Assembly (NCBI RefSeq): GCF_021227995.1
Contig: NZ_CP089301.1
Location: forward strand, 2,914,001-2,978,000
Direction of reading: 5' to 3'
From: Novosphingobium kaempferiae
Lineage (GTDB): Bacteria > Pseudomonadota > Alphaproteobacteria > Sphingomonadales > Sphingomonadaceae
DNA length: 64,000 bases
The translations under genes were made by a program, and so were the position numbers. The notes under the pieces were generated by a model, which saw nothing but the letters and a program-made list of their open reading frames with translations, searched no databases and was not told the origin of the DNA. Positions 52,466 to 60,331 of the stretch are shown one piece after another; positions within the stretch are counted from its first letter, which is position 1, and every line of letters begins with the position of its first letter.

Positions 52466-53251
52466 ATGCGCCTCTCGATCGTGACGACGCTCGATTACGC
52501 CGTGCCCGAGCCCACCGACATCCTGCTCCAGATCGAGGCGGCAGTGATCCCGGAGCAGCACATCCTCGACGCGCGGATCGACCTGCCGCCGACCGACCAC
52601 TTCGCCCGCGTGCCTGCACAGGCCTGCATCGGCGAGCGCCTGCTGCTGCGCACCGGCGCGCCGCTCAAGGTCCGCTACGAGGCCAGCGTGGAGGTGAACC
52701 GCATCCTCGCCGACATCGCCACCCTGCCCGCCGTGCCGCCGCACCTGCTGCCGGGCGAGACGATCGACTACCTCATGCCCTCGCGCTACGTCACCTCCGA
52801 CACCTTCCACGACTTCGTGCAGACCGAATTCGGCACGCTGGAAGGCGGCCTGCGCGTCGCCGCGATCCGCGACCGCATAGCGGAGACGCTGACCTACGAG
52901 CCCGGCTCCAGCGACGCCTTCACCACCGCCGCCGACACCTTCAAGAGCCGCAAGGGCGTCTGCCGCGACTATGCGCACCTGATGATCGCCTTCGTGCGCG
53001 CCAGCGGCATCCCGGCGCGCTTCGCCAGCGTCTACGGCCTCGGCGTGGAACCGCAGGACTTCCATGCCGTGTGCGAGGTGTTCCTCGACGGCGTGTGGCA
53101 CATGGTCGACGCCACCGGCATGAGCACGCCCGACCGCATGGCGAAGATCGGCATCGGTCGCGATGCGGCGGACGTCTCGTTCCTCACCAGCTACGGCGAC
53201 GTGGAACTGCTGTCGCAGACGGTCGAGGTCAGCGAACTGGTGCCGGCCTAG
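52466..53251 (+). CDS. Transglutaminase-like cysteine-protease-fold protein
   Basis: A 261-residue protein of the YebA/transglutaminase-like group. N-terminal beta region (about 1-95) and a C-terminal transglutaminase core with Cys166 (GVCRDYAHL), His200 (DFHAVCEVF) and Asp215 (VDATGM). No signal peptide seen. Bacterial members are often peptidases; function unknown. ATG 52466 has AGGA about 9 nt upstream. Confidence 0.9.
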   Translation: MRLSIVTTLDYAVPEPTDILLQIEAAVIPEQHILDARIDLPPTDHFARVPAQACIGERLLLRTGAPLKVRYEASVEVNRILADIATLPAVPPHLLPGETIDYLMPSRYVTSDTFHDFVQTEFGTLEGGLRVAAIRDRIAETLTYEPGSSDAFTTAADTFKSRKGVCRDYAHLMIAFVRASGIPARFASVYGLGVEPQDFHAVCEVFLDGVWHMVDATGMSTPDRMAKIGIGRDAADVSFLTSYGDVELLSQTVEVSELVPA

Positions 53252-53281
53252 AACCGAACGACGCTCCCCCATCCCCCACAT

Positions 53282-53356
53282 CGTCATTGCGAGCGTAGCG
53301 AAGCAATCCAGCGTGGTGGGCCAACCGAGGATTGCTTCGATACGCTCGCAATGACG
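53282..53356. repeat. Palindromic repeat, family A (copy 5)
   Basis: 75 bp, standard arms with one mismatch (GCTTCGATACGC in the right arm). It lies in the convergent gap between the transglutaminase-like gene and plsC. Confidence 0.9.
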
Positions 53357-53373
53357 AACGGCTGGGCAGTTTT

Positions 53374-54078
53374 CTAAGCGTTCAGCGCATTGATCGCCGC
53401 ATGCACCCGCGCCTCGACCTCCTCGCGCGGGAGGCCGGGGGCGATGCGCTCGCCCACGCGCAGGGTGATCGTTCCGGGCTTCTTCCAGCGCCGATGATAG
53501 AGCCGCCCGCTGTTCACCGCCACCGGCACCACCGGCAGCGCCAGCAGCTTGTAGAGCCCCGCGAAGCCGGACTGCAACGGCGGCCGCTCGCCCGTCGCCA
53601 CGCGCGTACCTTCGGGGAAGATCGCCAGCGGACGCCCCTGCGCCGCAAACCCGCGCGCGCTGGTGACCATGGCGCGCAGGGCCTTGGCCCCCTCACCCCG
53701 CTCGACGACGACCGCGCCATAGCGACGCGCCACCCAGCCCCAGCCGGGGATTTCCGCCAGTTCCGCCTTGGGAAACGGCGCGGGGCGACGCATCTGCGCG
53801 GGCAGGTCGATCGCCTCGAAGAAGCTTTCGTGCTTGATCGCGACGAGCACGCCCTCGTTCGGCAGTTCGCCCTCGATGACGAGGCGGATGCCCAGCAGCC
53901 AGCGCGCGCACCAGCGGTGGAACATTCCCCAGCACCGCACCGCCCGGCGCAGCGCCTCGTCGCCGAACAGCGACGCGACGATGCAGGAGATCACCAGCAC
54001 GACCGTGCCGAGGTAGAACACGAGGTAGAACAGCAGCGAGCGCGCCACGTCCAGCGGGCTCGCCTTGTCGGACTTCAT
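53374..54078 (-). CDS. Lysophospholipid (1-acylglycerol-3-phosphate) acyltransferase family protein
   Basis: A 234-residue PlsC-type acyltransferase with an N-terminal membrane helix (SLLFYLVFYLGTVVLVISCIV). The HX4D motif appears as KHESFFE (HX4E, an acidic replacement), followed by FPEGTR. It should make phosphatidic acid in the inner membrane. ATG 54078 overlaps the DUF218 stop by ATGA. Last gene of the ftsE-ftsX-DUF218-plsC run. Confidence 0.9.
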   Translation of the reverse strand: MKSDKASPLDVARSLLFYLVFYLGTVVLVISCIVASLFGDEALRRAVRCWGMFHRWCARWLLGIRLVIEGELPNEGVLVAIKHESFFEAIDLPAQMRRPAPFPKAELAEIPGWGWVARRYGAVVVERGEGAKALRAMVTSARGFAAQGRPLAIFPEGTRVATGERPPLQSGFAGLYKLLALPVVPVAVNSGRLYHRRWKKPGTITLRVGERIAPGLPREEVEARVHAAINALNA

Positions 54079-54614
54079 CGCAGCATTTCCCAGAGGTTGA
54101 GCGCGGCCCGCGCCAGCAGCTTGTGATATTCGAGGAACAGCGCGCCGAGGCTGGGGTGCGAGGGCACGCCGTCGAGTTCCAGCCGCACGTCGTCGGGAAA
54201 CTCGCGCGCGATCTCCAGCGCGGCGCGGCGCATGTGCCAGTCCGCGGTGACGAGGCGCACCGACTTGGCGTTGTGCTCGGCCACCCACTGCGCCGCTTCG
54301 ACCGCGTTGGAGCGCGTGTCGTAGGCGCGGTAGCCCAGCGTCACGCAACAGCGCATCAGGCGCGGCGGCACGCGGAACTGGATGGCGAACTCGCGCGGGC
54401 GCACCTCGCGGTCGACGCCCGAGACGAGCAGGTCCGGCGCCTGTCCGGCAGCCAGCACCTTCACCGCATGTTCGATCCGCCCCTGGCTGCCGGTGAGCAC
54501 GATGATCGCGTCGGTCTTCACCCCCGCGGGCAGCGGCCCGGGCAACGCAACGGCGAACCACAGGAACCCGAAGGCCCAGATCAGCACGAGGGAGGCGACG
54601 AAGCGGCGAAACAT
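54075..54614 (-). CDS. DUF218 / YdcF-family protein
   Basis: A 179-residue protein with an N-terminal membrane helix (VASLVLIWAFGFLWFAVAL) and a periplasmic DUF218 domain: DAIIVLTGSQGRIEHAVKVL, LLVSGVDREV, DTRSNAVEAAQW and LVTADWHMRRA. Relatives (ElyC, SanA) affect envelope integrity. It lies 31 nt after ftsX and overlaps plsC. Confidence 0.92.
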   Translation of the reverse strand: MFRRFVASLVLIWAFGFLWFAVALPGPLPAGVKTDAIIVLTGSQGRIEHAVKVLAAGQAPDLLVSGVDREVRPREFAIQFRVPPRLMRCCVTLGYRAYDTRSNAVEAAQWVAEHNAKSVRLVTADWHMRRAALEIAREFPDDVRLELDGVPSHPSLGALFLEYHKLLARAALNLWEMLR

Positions 54615-54645
54615 AGGTGAATAGCTATATAGGGGTTCGCAGCCG

Positions 54646-55548
54646 TTACAGCATCTTTCGCAACGCGTGCAGCACGGTAAGCCGCGCGGTGAGCATGGCG
54701 AGCAGCGTCGCCAGCATCGGCACGACCGCGAGGATCAGCCAGTCGCTCCACACCAGCGCGCCATTGTCGACCAGCCCCGCGCCCAGCCCCTCGAACCGGC
54801 GGCCGAGGGACAGGATCACCACCAGCGCCAGCGCAAGCCCCACCGCGCCGCCGCCCGCCGCGTCGTAGCCGATGGAGCGCTGGAACACCCGCGCCACCTG
54901 CGCATCGGTGCCGCCGAGGAGGTGGACGATCTCGATCGTGTCCCGGTTCGCCCCCAGTGCGGAACGCGCCGCCAGCAGCACCGCCGCCGCCAGCGCGCCC
55001 GCCAATAGCGCGACGATCACCATCGCCAGCACCTGCAGCGACACCATCGCGTCGAACACCGGCCGCAGCCAGTTGGACTGCGCGTCGATCCGGGCCGAGG
55101 GCGCGACGGGCGTCACCCGCCTGGCGATCGTGGCAAGCTGCCGCGCCGTGGCGGGTCCGTTCAGCCGCACGTCGATGAGCGCGGGAACGGGGATCGCCGC
55201 CCCGGTCGCCGCCGCGATGCCGGTGCCGAGCCAAGGCTCGATCAGCGCGTCGAGTTCGGCCTGCGGCACCTGCCGAAGCCCTGCCACGCCGGGCAGCGTC
55301 TTGATCGCTTCGACCGCGCGGGCGGCCTGAGCGGCGCGGATTTCGGCGCGCGGCTCGATGATCTGGACGGTCACGCCGCCGTCGATCTCCGCCTTGGCCG
55401 CCGAGACCGCATTGCCGAGCGCGAGGCCCGCCGCGAGCGCGATCGCCGTCATCGCCACCATGATCGCGATGACCCAGGGCATCGGGCCGGACATGCGGCC
55501 CTGCGGGATCAGCTCGACGCCGCGCCCGGCGGTAAACCAGCGGCGCAT
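54646..55548 (-). CDS. ftsX: Cell-division protein FtsX
   Basis: A 300-residue four-helix permease-like protein that, with FtsE, links ATP hydrolysis to peptidoglycan amidase activation at the septum. First helix at about 25-48 (WVIAIMVAMTAIALAAGLAL), a large periplasmic loop, and three C-terminal helices (for example SLQVLAMVIVALLAGALAAAVLL split in two parts). ATG 55548 follows the ftsE stop; GTG 55554, which overlaps that stop as GTGA, is an alternative. Confidence 0.93.
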   Translation of the reverse strand: MRRWFTAGRGVELIPQGRMSGPMPWVIAIMVAMTAIALAAGLALGNAVSAAKAEIDGGVTVQIIEPRAEIRAAQAARAVEAIKTLPGVAGLRQVPQAELDALIEPWLGTGIAAATGAAIPVPALIDVRLNGPATARQLATIARRVTPVAPSARIDAQSNWLRPVFDAMVSLQVLAMVIVALLAGALAAAVLLAARSALGANRDTIEIVHLLGGTDAQVARVFQRSIGYDAAGGGAVGLALALVVILSLGRRFEGLGAGLVDNGALVWSDWLILAVVPMLATLLAMLTARLTVLHALRKML

Positions 55549-55550
55549 GC

Positions 55551-56264
55551 TCACGTCACCTTCCTCGGCGGATAGCGCAGCGCGCCGGTGGGGTCGGACA
55601 GCCGCCCCTTGTCGAGCCGCATGATGAGGCTTTCGGGCACCTTGCGCAGCAGATCGAGGTCGTGGGTAGCGACCACGACCGTGGTTCCCTGCCGGTTGAG
55701 CATCTCGAACAGGCGGATCAGCTTGGCCGCCATGTCCGGGTCGACGTTGCCGGTCGGCTCGTCCGCCACCAGCATGGCGGGGCGCGCGATCACGGCGCGG
55801 GCGATGGCAACGCGCTGCTGCTCGCCGCCCGAAAGCGTCTCGGGCCGCGCGTCGATGCGATCGGCAAGGCCCACCCATTCGAGGATGTCGCGCACCGGCC
55901 GCGCCAGATCCTTCTCGGCATGGCCCGCGACGCGCAGCGGCAGCGCCACGTTGTCGAAGGCGGACAAGTGCTCGACCAGCCGGAAATCCTGGAAGACGAC
56001 GCCGATGCGCCGCCGCATCGCGGGCAGGCGGGCGCGCGGAAGGGTGATCGCATCGGTCCCGAACATGCGGATCGCCCCGCGCGACGGCCGCTGGGCAAGG
56101 TACAGCAGCCTGAGCAACGAGGTCTTGCCCGCGCCGCTCGCCCCGGTGAGGAAGTAGAACCGCCCCGCATAGAGCGTGAACGTCAGATCGCTCAGCACCT
56201 CGCGTTCGGTGCTGTAGCGCAGGCCGACATTGTCGAAGTGGATGATTTCCCCGTCCGCGGTCAT
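55551..56264 (-). CDS. ftsE: Cell-division ATP-binding protein FtsE
   Basis: A 237-residue ABC ATPase partner of FtsX. Walker A GASGAGKTS, Q-loop FQDFRLVEHLSA (FtsE-like), signature LSGGEQQR, Walker B MLVADEPTGNVD and H-loop ATHD. The start ATG 56264 begins at MTADGEI; a longer frame to 56381 has no family support. First gene of ftsE-ftsX-DUF218-plsC. Confidence 0.96.
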   Translation of the reverse strand: MTADGEIIHFDNVGLRYSTEREVLSDLTFTLYAGRFYFLTGASGAGKTSLLRLLYLAQRPSRGAIRMFGTDAITLPRARLPAMRRRIGVVFQDFRLVEHLSAFDNVALPLRVAGHAEKDLARPVRDILEWVGLADRIDARPETLSGGEQQRVAIARAVIARPAMLVADEPTGNVDPDMAAKLIRLFEMLNRQGTTVVVATHDLDLLRKVPESLIMRLDKGRLSDPTGALRYPPRKVT

Positions 56265-56410
56265 GCTCGTCAAGGATCGTGTTTCAGTCGGACCGAACGG
56301 GCCGCAAGGGGCTATAGCGGTCCTTGCATGTGGAAAAAAGAGCGTCATGACGCGAACCCACAGGCGGGACGCTTGTCGCACGCGCGCAAGGCGTGCTTAT
56401 GAAGGCGATC

Positions 56411-57265
56411 ATGATAATCGCCTGCCCTGCCTGCTCCACGCGCTACGCTGTCCCGGACAGCGCCATCGGCGTGGAAGGCAGGACCGTGCGCTGCGCGAAG
56501 TGCCGCCACAGCTGGTATCAGGAAGGCCCCGAGCTTGAGCGCGTACTGGACGGCGTGAGCGCTGCCCCGGCCGAAGCCCCCGCGCAGGCACCGGTGGAGC
56601 AGCCCGCCCCGGTTCAGGCGGCAGCCTCGCCGCAGCCCGAACCCGCGCCCCGCCCGGCCCAGCGCCCCGCCGTCGTGGTGCCGCGTGCGCCGGAGCAGCC
56701 GGCAGCGCGCGCGGAACCGATGCCACCTCCCCCGCCCTCGCGGCGCACGGGACCGGTCTATTACGACGACACCGCGAACAAGGCCTATTCGGACGAAGGC
56801 CCGTCGAGCTTCGACTTCTCGCCCCCGTTCCGCCCGCGCCGCAACTGGACGAAGATCGGCACTTACGCCGCCGTGGCCTTCGCCGCCGCCACGCTGAGCC
56901 TCGCCGCCGCCGTCGCGGTGGGTGGCCTGCCCGACTGGCTGCCGATCCCGCGCCCGACCTTCCAGCAGGCGCAGCCGGACCTCAAGCTGGACTTCCCGCG
57001 CGGCCGCCAGGATCGCAAGCCGCTGCCCGACGGCACCGAGTTCTTCAGCGTCAGCGGCACGATCACCAACATCGGCGCGCAGACGCGCAAGGTGCCCTCG
57101 CTCCTCGTCGTCCTGCGCGACCGGCGCGAGACGATCGTCTATGCCAAGGAAGTCGTTCCCGCGAAGAGCCAGCTCGCGCCGGGTGAGACGATCACGGTGA
57201 ACGAGGCGCTGACCGACATTCCCAAGTCCGCCGCCGCCGCCGAGATCGGCTGGAAGCCGGACTGA
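56411..57265 (+). CDS. Zinc-ribbon (MJ0042-type) membrane protein
   Basis: A 284-residue protein. The N-terminal zinc ribbon MIIACPACSTRY...VRCAKCRHSW has two CxxC pairs. A Pro/Ala-rich linker (about 50-130), one membrane helix (IGTYAAVAFAAATLSLAAAVAV) and a C-terminal periplasmic domain (DUF3426-like: FFSVSGTITNIGAQTRKVP, LVVLRD) follow. ATG 56411 fits the family start; ATG 56399 also has a good AAGG site. Divergent from ftsE, as often seen in sphingomonads. Role unknown. Confidence 0.9.
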   Translation: MIIACPACSTRYAVPDSAIGVEGRTVRCAKCRHSWYQEGPELERVLDGVSAAPAEAPAQAPVEQPAPVQAAASPQPEPAPRPAQRPAVVVPRAPEQPAARAEPMPPPPPSRRTGPVYYDDTANKAYSDEGPSSFDFSPPFRPRRNWTKIGTYAAVAFAAATLSLAAAVAVGGLPDWLPIPRPTFQQAQPDLKLDFPRGRQDRKPLPDGTEFFSVSGTITNIGAQTRKVPSLLVVLRDRRETIVYAKEVVPAKSQLAPGETITVNEALTDIPKSAAAAEIGWKPD

Positions 57266-57271
57266 TCCGTC

Positions 57272-57472
57272 TCAGGTCAGCAGCGCGAAGACCAGCGCCC
57301 AGACAGCAAGGCTGAGCAGCGCGGCAACCAGCCACCAGCGCCACAGGATCGGCTTCGCACCGACCGGCGCGGATCCCGCACGATCGATACCCGGCGAGCG
57401 GACACGCAAATCTTCGATGCCCGTCGACGACGGATCGCGATCCCTGTTCATCATGTGGTGCTGCGAAACCAT
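57272..57472 (-). CDS. Small C-tail-anchored membrane protein
   Basis: About 66 residues: a polar N-terminal part (NRDRDPSSTGIEDLRVRSPG) and one C-terminal helix (ILWRWWLVAALLSLAVWALV). Starts at 57472 (AGG abuts), 57454 or upstream to 57610 are all possible. No family recognised. Convergent with the zinc-ribbon gene, 6 nt apart. Confidence 0.55.
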   Translation of the reverse strand: MVSQHHMMNRDRDPSSTGIEDLRVRSPGIDRAGSAPVGAKPILWRWWLVAALLSLAVWALVFALLT

Positions 57473-57718
57473 CCTGCCGAAATAGCATCGATTGCTTAAC
57501 ATCTCGCCAATCCGGGGTCGAGGGCCGCTCCGGGTAGTTTTCCGGGGTTTCGGTAACCCTCGGACTGTCTCCGCTTCGTAAAACTCCTTGCTATTGCGAA
57601 TATGTCGCATTAGCCGACCTGCCCGAGAGGGAAACGAAAGCCCGCAAGGCCAATCGGCCCGTGCTTTTCAAACGGGGGCCATGCTTGCGCAAGGCCCCGC
57701 ATCGGGGGCACGGTCGAA

Positions 57719-60220
57719 GTGACGCGCAGAGTACTGTTTCAGGTTCACTGGTTTCTGGGGATCACCGCAGGGCTCGTGCTCGCGGTCATGGGCCTTACCG
57801 GCGCGACGCTCAGCTTCGAGGACGAGATCATGCGGGCAATCAGCCCCGGCATCGTCACGCTCGAGCCCGGCAGCGGCAGGATCATGTCGCCCGATGCGGT
57901 GATCGCCCGAGCCTCCGCCGCGCGCGAAGGGCGCCGGGTCGAATGGCTGACCGTGGAATCCGACCCCGCCCGTGCGTGGCAGGTCATGTTCGCCCCCGAT
58001 CCCGGCGAGCGGCGCGGCGAGCGCAGCTATATCGACCCGCGCGACGGACGCCTGCTCGGCAAGCCGAACGGCGAAGGCTTCTTCCGGCTGGTGCAGGACA
58101 TCCACCGGTGGCTCGCCGCACCCGGCGGCTCGAAGGGCTGGGGGCGCCAGATCACCGGGTTCTCCACCATCGCGCTGATCTTCTTCGCGCTCTCGGGCCT
58201 GTACCTACGCTGGCCCCGCCGCGCGCTCGACTGGCGTTCTTGGCTGGTGCTCGACTTGCGCAAGAGCGGGCGCAACCTCTACCGCGAACTGCATGTCGTG
58301 ATCGGCAGCTGGGTCGCCATCGCCTACCTCCTGAGCGCGTTCACCGGCCTATGGTGGTCCTACGAGTGGTATCGCACGGGCGCGATGGTCGTGCTGACCG
58401 GATCGGCCGAGCGCGACGGCGGCCGTGAGAGCAAGGAAAAGGGCGAGCCCGTCCCCGTCTCGCTCGCCCGTGCCTGGACGACCGTGGAGCGCGCGACCGG
58501 CGGCCGGTTCGAATCGGTCTCGGTCACCCTGCCCGCCGACGGCGGCAAGACCACCTTCCGCGTGCTCCTGCCGAACGCCCGGCACGACCGCATGACCGAC
58601 AACCTCGACATCGACGTGGCGAGCGGACGGCTGCTCAAGGCCGACCGCTATGCCGACCGCGGCACCGGCAAGGTCATCGCGACGAGCATGTTCGAGGTCC
58701 ATCGCGGCGCGATCTTCGGACTGCCGGGGCGCATCACGATCTTCGTGACCAGCCTTGCTATGCCGCTGTTCACCGTCACCGGCCTGCTGCTCTACTTCGC
58801 GCGACGCCGCCGCAAGCAGGCGCTGGCCGAGATCGAGGCCGCGCCGGTCGTCACGCACACGGCGGACGAGGGGATGCTCGTCGCCTACGCCAGCCAGACC
58901 GGCGGCGCGGAGCGGCTCGCCCGCCAGACCGCCGCCGTGCTGGGCGGCGCGAAAGTCCTGCCGATCTCCTCGATCGACGATGCCGTGCTGGCGGAAGCCC
59001 GCCGCGCGCTCTTCGTCGTGAGCACGTATGGCGAAGGCGAGCCGCCGGACCGCGCCCGCCGCTTCGCGCGCGAAACGATGGCGACGCCGCCGGTCGCGGC
59101 CGATCTCGACTATGCCGTCCTCGCCCTTGGCGACCGCGAATATCCGCAGTTCTGCGCCTTCGGCCACGATGTCGACCGCTGGCTGCACTCTGGCGGTGGC
59201 CGTCGCCTGTTCGACACCATCGAAGTCGACGGCGAGGACGTCGATGCCGAGCGCCAGTGGCAGCAGCAACTCGCCGCGCTGGGTGCGGACCCGATGGCGG
59301 CGGACTTCGCCCCCGCGCAATACGCCCGCTGGCGCCTGACGGAACGCCGCCTGCTCAACCCCGGCAGCAAGGGCGGCCCGGCCTTCCTGCTCGCCCTCGA
59401 ACCGCTGGGCGACGCCGCGCACGACTGGCAGGCGGGCGACATCGCCGAAGTGCGCCCGGCCAACGATCCTGCCGCCGTCGCCGGATTCCTCGTCCGCTCC
59501 GGCCTCGACGGGACCGCCTTGGTGGAGGGACGCACGCTCGCCGAACACCTCGCCGATGCCGTGCTGCCCGATGCCGCCGAAGGCTCTGCGGACGAGATCG
59601 TCGCAGGCCTGCGCCCGCTGCCCCATCGCGAATACTCGATCGCCTCAATCCCGGCGGACGGGCGCATCGAGCTTGTCGTGCGGCAGGTCCGGCGCGACGA
59701 CGGCACGCTCGGCCTCGGCTCGGGGTGGCTGACCGCACATGCACCGATCGGCGCGGAAATGGCGCTGCGTCTGCATGCCAATCCCGGCTTCCGCATCGCG
59801 GACGATCACGGCAAGCTGATCCTGATCGGCAACGGCACCGGCCTTGCGGGCCTGCGCGGCCATCTGCGGCAGGCGGCGAGCGCAGGCAGCACCGGGCACT
59901 GGCTGCTGCTGGGCGAACGCAGCCGCGCGCACGATGCATTCCTCGACGACGAACTCCAGTCGTGGCTGGCGGACGGCACCCTCGCCCGCCTCGACCGCAC
60001 ATGGTCGCGCGACGCCGATTGCGGGCGCTACATCCAGAACATGATTCCCGAAGCCGCCGCCGTGCTGCGCGAGCAGGTGGAAGACGGCTCGACGATCCTC
60101 GTCTGCGGCAGCCTCCTCGGCATGGCCCCGGCGGTGGACGCGGCGCTGCGCTCCGTCCTTGGCGACGAGCGGCTGGAGGACATGGCCGAGACCGGGCGCT
60201 ATCTCCGCGATATCTACTGA
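57719..60220 (+). CDS. PepSY-TM, flavodoxin and FAD/NADPH reductase fusion
   Basis: An 833-residue protein: PepSY membrane region (about 1-365, four helices, for example VHWFLGITAGLVLAVMGLTG and ITIFVTSLAMPLFTVTGLLL), a flavodoxin domain (about 385-520, VAYASQTGGAERLARQ and VVSTYGEGEPPD), and a ferredoxin-reductase-like domain with REYSIASIP (FAD) and LILIGNGTGLAGLRGHLR (NADPH), ending in the aromatic RDIY. It should pass electrons from NADPH through FAD and FMN towards the membrane, probably to reduce ferric siderophores (a known role of PepSY reductases; inference here). GTG 57719. The 108-nt gap before it holds no clear gene. Confidence 0.92.
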   Translation: MTRRVLFQVHWFLGITAGLVLAVMGLTGATLSFEDEIMRAISPGIVTLEPGSGRIMSPDAVIARASAAREGRRVEWLTVESDPARAWQVMFAPDPGERRGERSYIDPRDGRLLGKPNGEGFFRLVQDIHRWLAAPGGSKGWGRQITGFSTIALIFFALSGLYLRWPRRALDWRSWLVLDLRKSGRNLYRELHVVIGSWVAIAYLLSAFTGLWWSYEWYRTGAMVVLTGSAERDGGRESKEKGEPVPVSLARAWTTVERATGGRFESVSVTLPADGGKTTFRVLLPNARHDRMTDNLDIDVASGRLLKADRYADRGTGKVIATSMFEVHRGAIFGLPGRITIFVTSLAMPLFTVTGLLLYFARRRRKQALAEIEAAPVVTHTADEGMLVAYASQTGGAERLARQTAAVLGGAKVLPISSIDDAVLAEARRALFVVSTYGEGEPPDRARRFARETMATPPVAADLDYAVLALGDREYPQFCAFGHDVDRWLHSGGGRRLFDTIEVDGEDVDAERQWQQQLAALGADPMAADFAPAQYARWRLTERRLLNPGSKGGPAFLLALEPLGDAAHDWQAGDIAEVRPANDPAAVAGFLVRSGLDGTALVEGRTLAEHLADAVLPDAAEGSADEIVAGLRPLPHREYSIASIPADGRIELVVRQVRRDDGTLGLGSGWLTAHAPIGAEMALRLHANPGFRIADDHGKLILIGNGTGLAGLRGHLRQAASAGSTGHWLLLGERSRAHDAFLDDELQSWLADGTLARLDRTWSRDADCGRYIQNMIPEAAAVLREQVEDGSTILVCGSLLGMAPAVDAALRSVLGDERLEDMAETGRYLRDIY

Positions 60221-60247
60221 GCTGGCCGTTTAAACGAGCGAATGCTT

Positions 60248-60322
60248 CGTCATTGCGAGCGTAGCGAAGCAATCCAGCGGCGTGGGCCGACCGTGGATTG
60301 CTTCGCTACGCTCGCAATGACG
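60248..60322. repeat. Palindromic repeat, family A (copy 6)
   Basis: 75 bp, near-perfect arms, in the convergent gap between the PepSY fusion and dnaE2, ending 9 nt from the dnaE2 stop. Confidence 0.92.
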
Positions 60323-60331
60323 AATGCGACC

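Noticed and set aside
57611..57718. Riboswitch-like leader before the PepSY fusion
   Set aside because: Purine-rich segments are present but no conserved riboswitch core or paired stems could be recognised.
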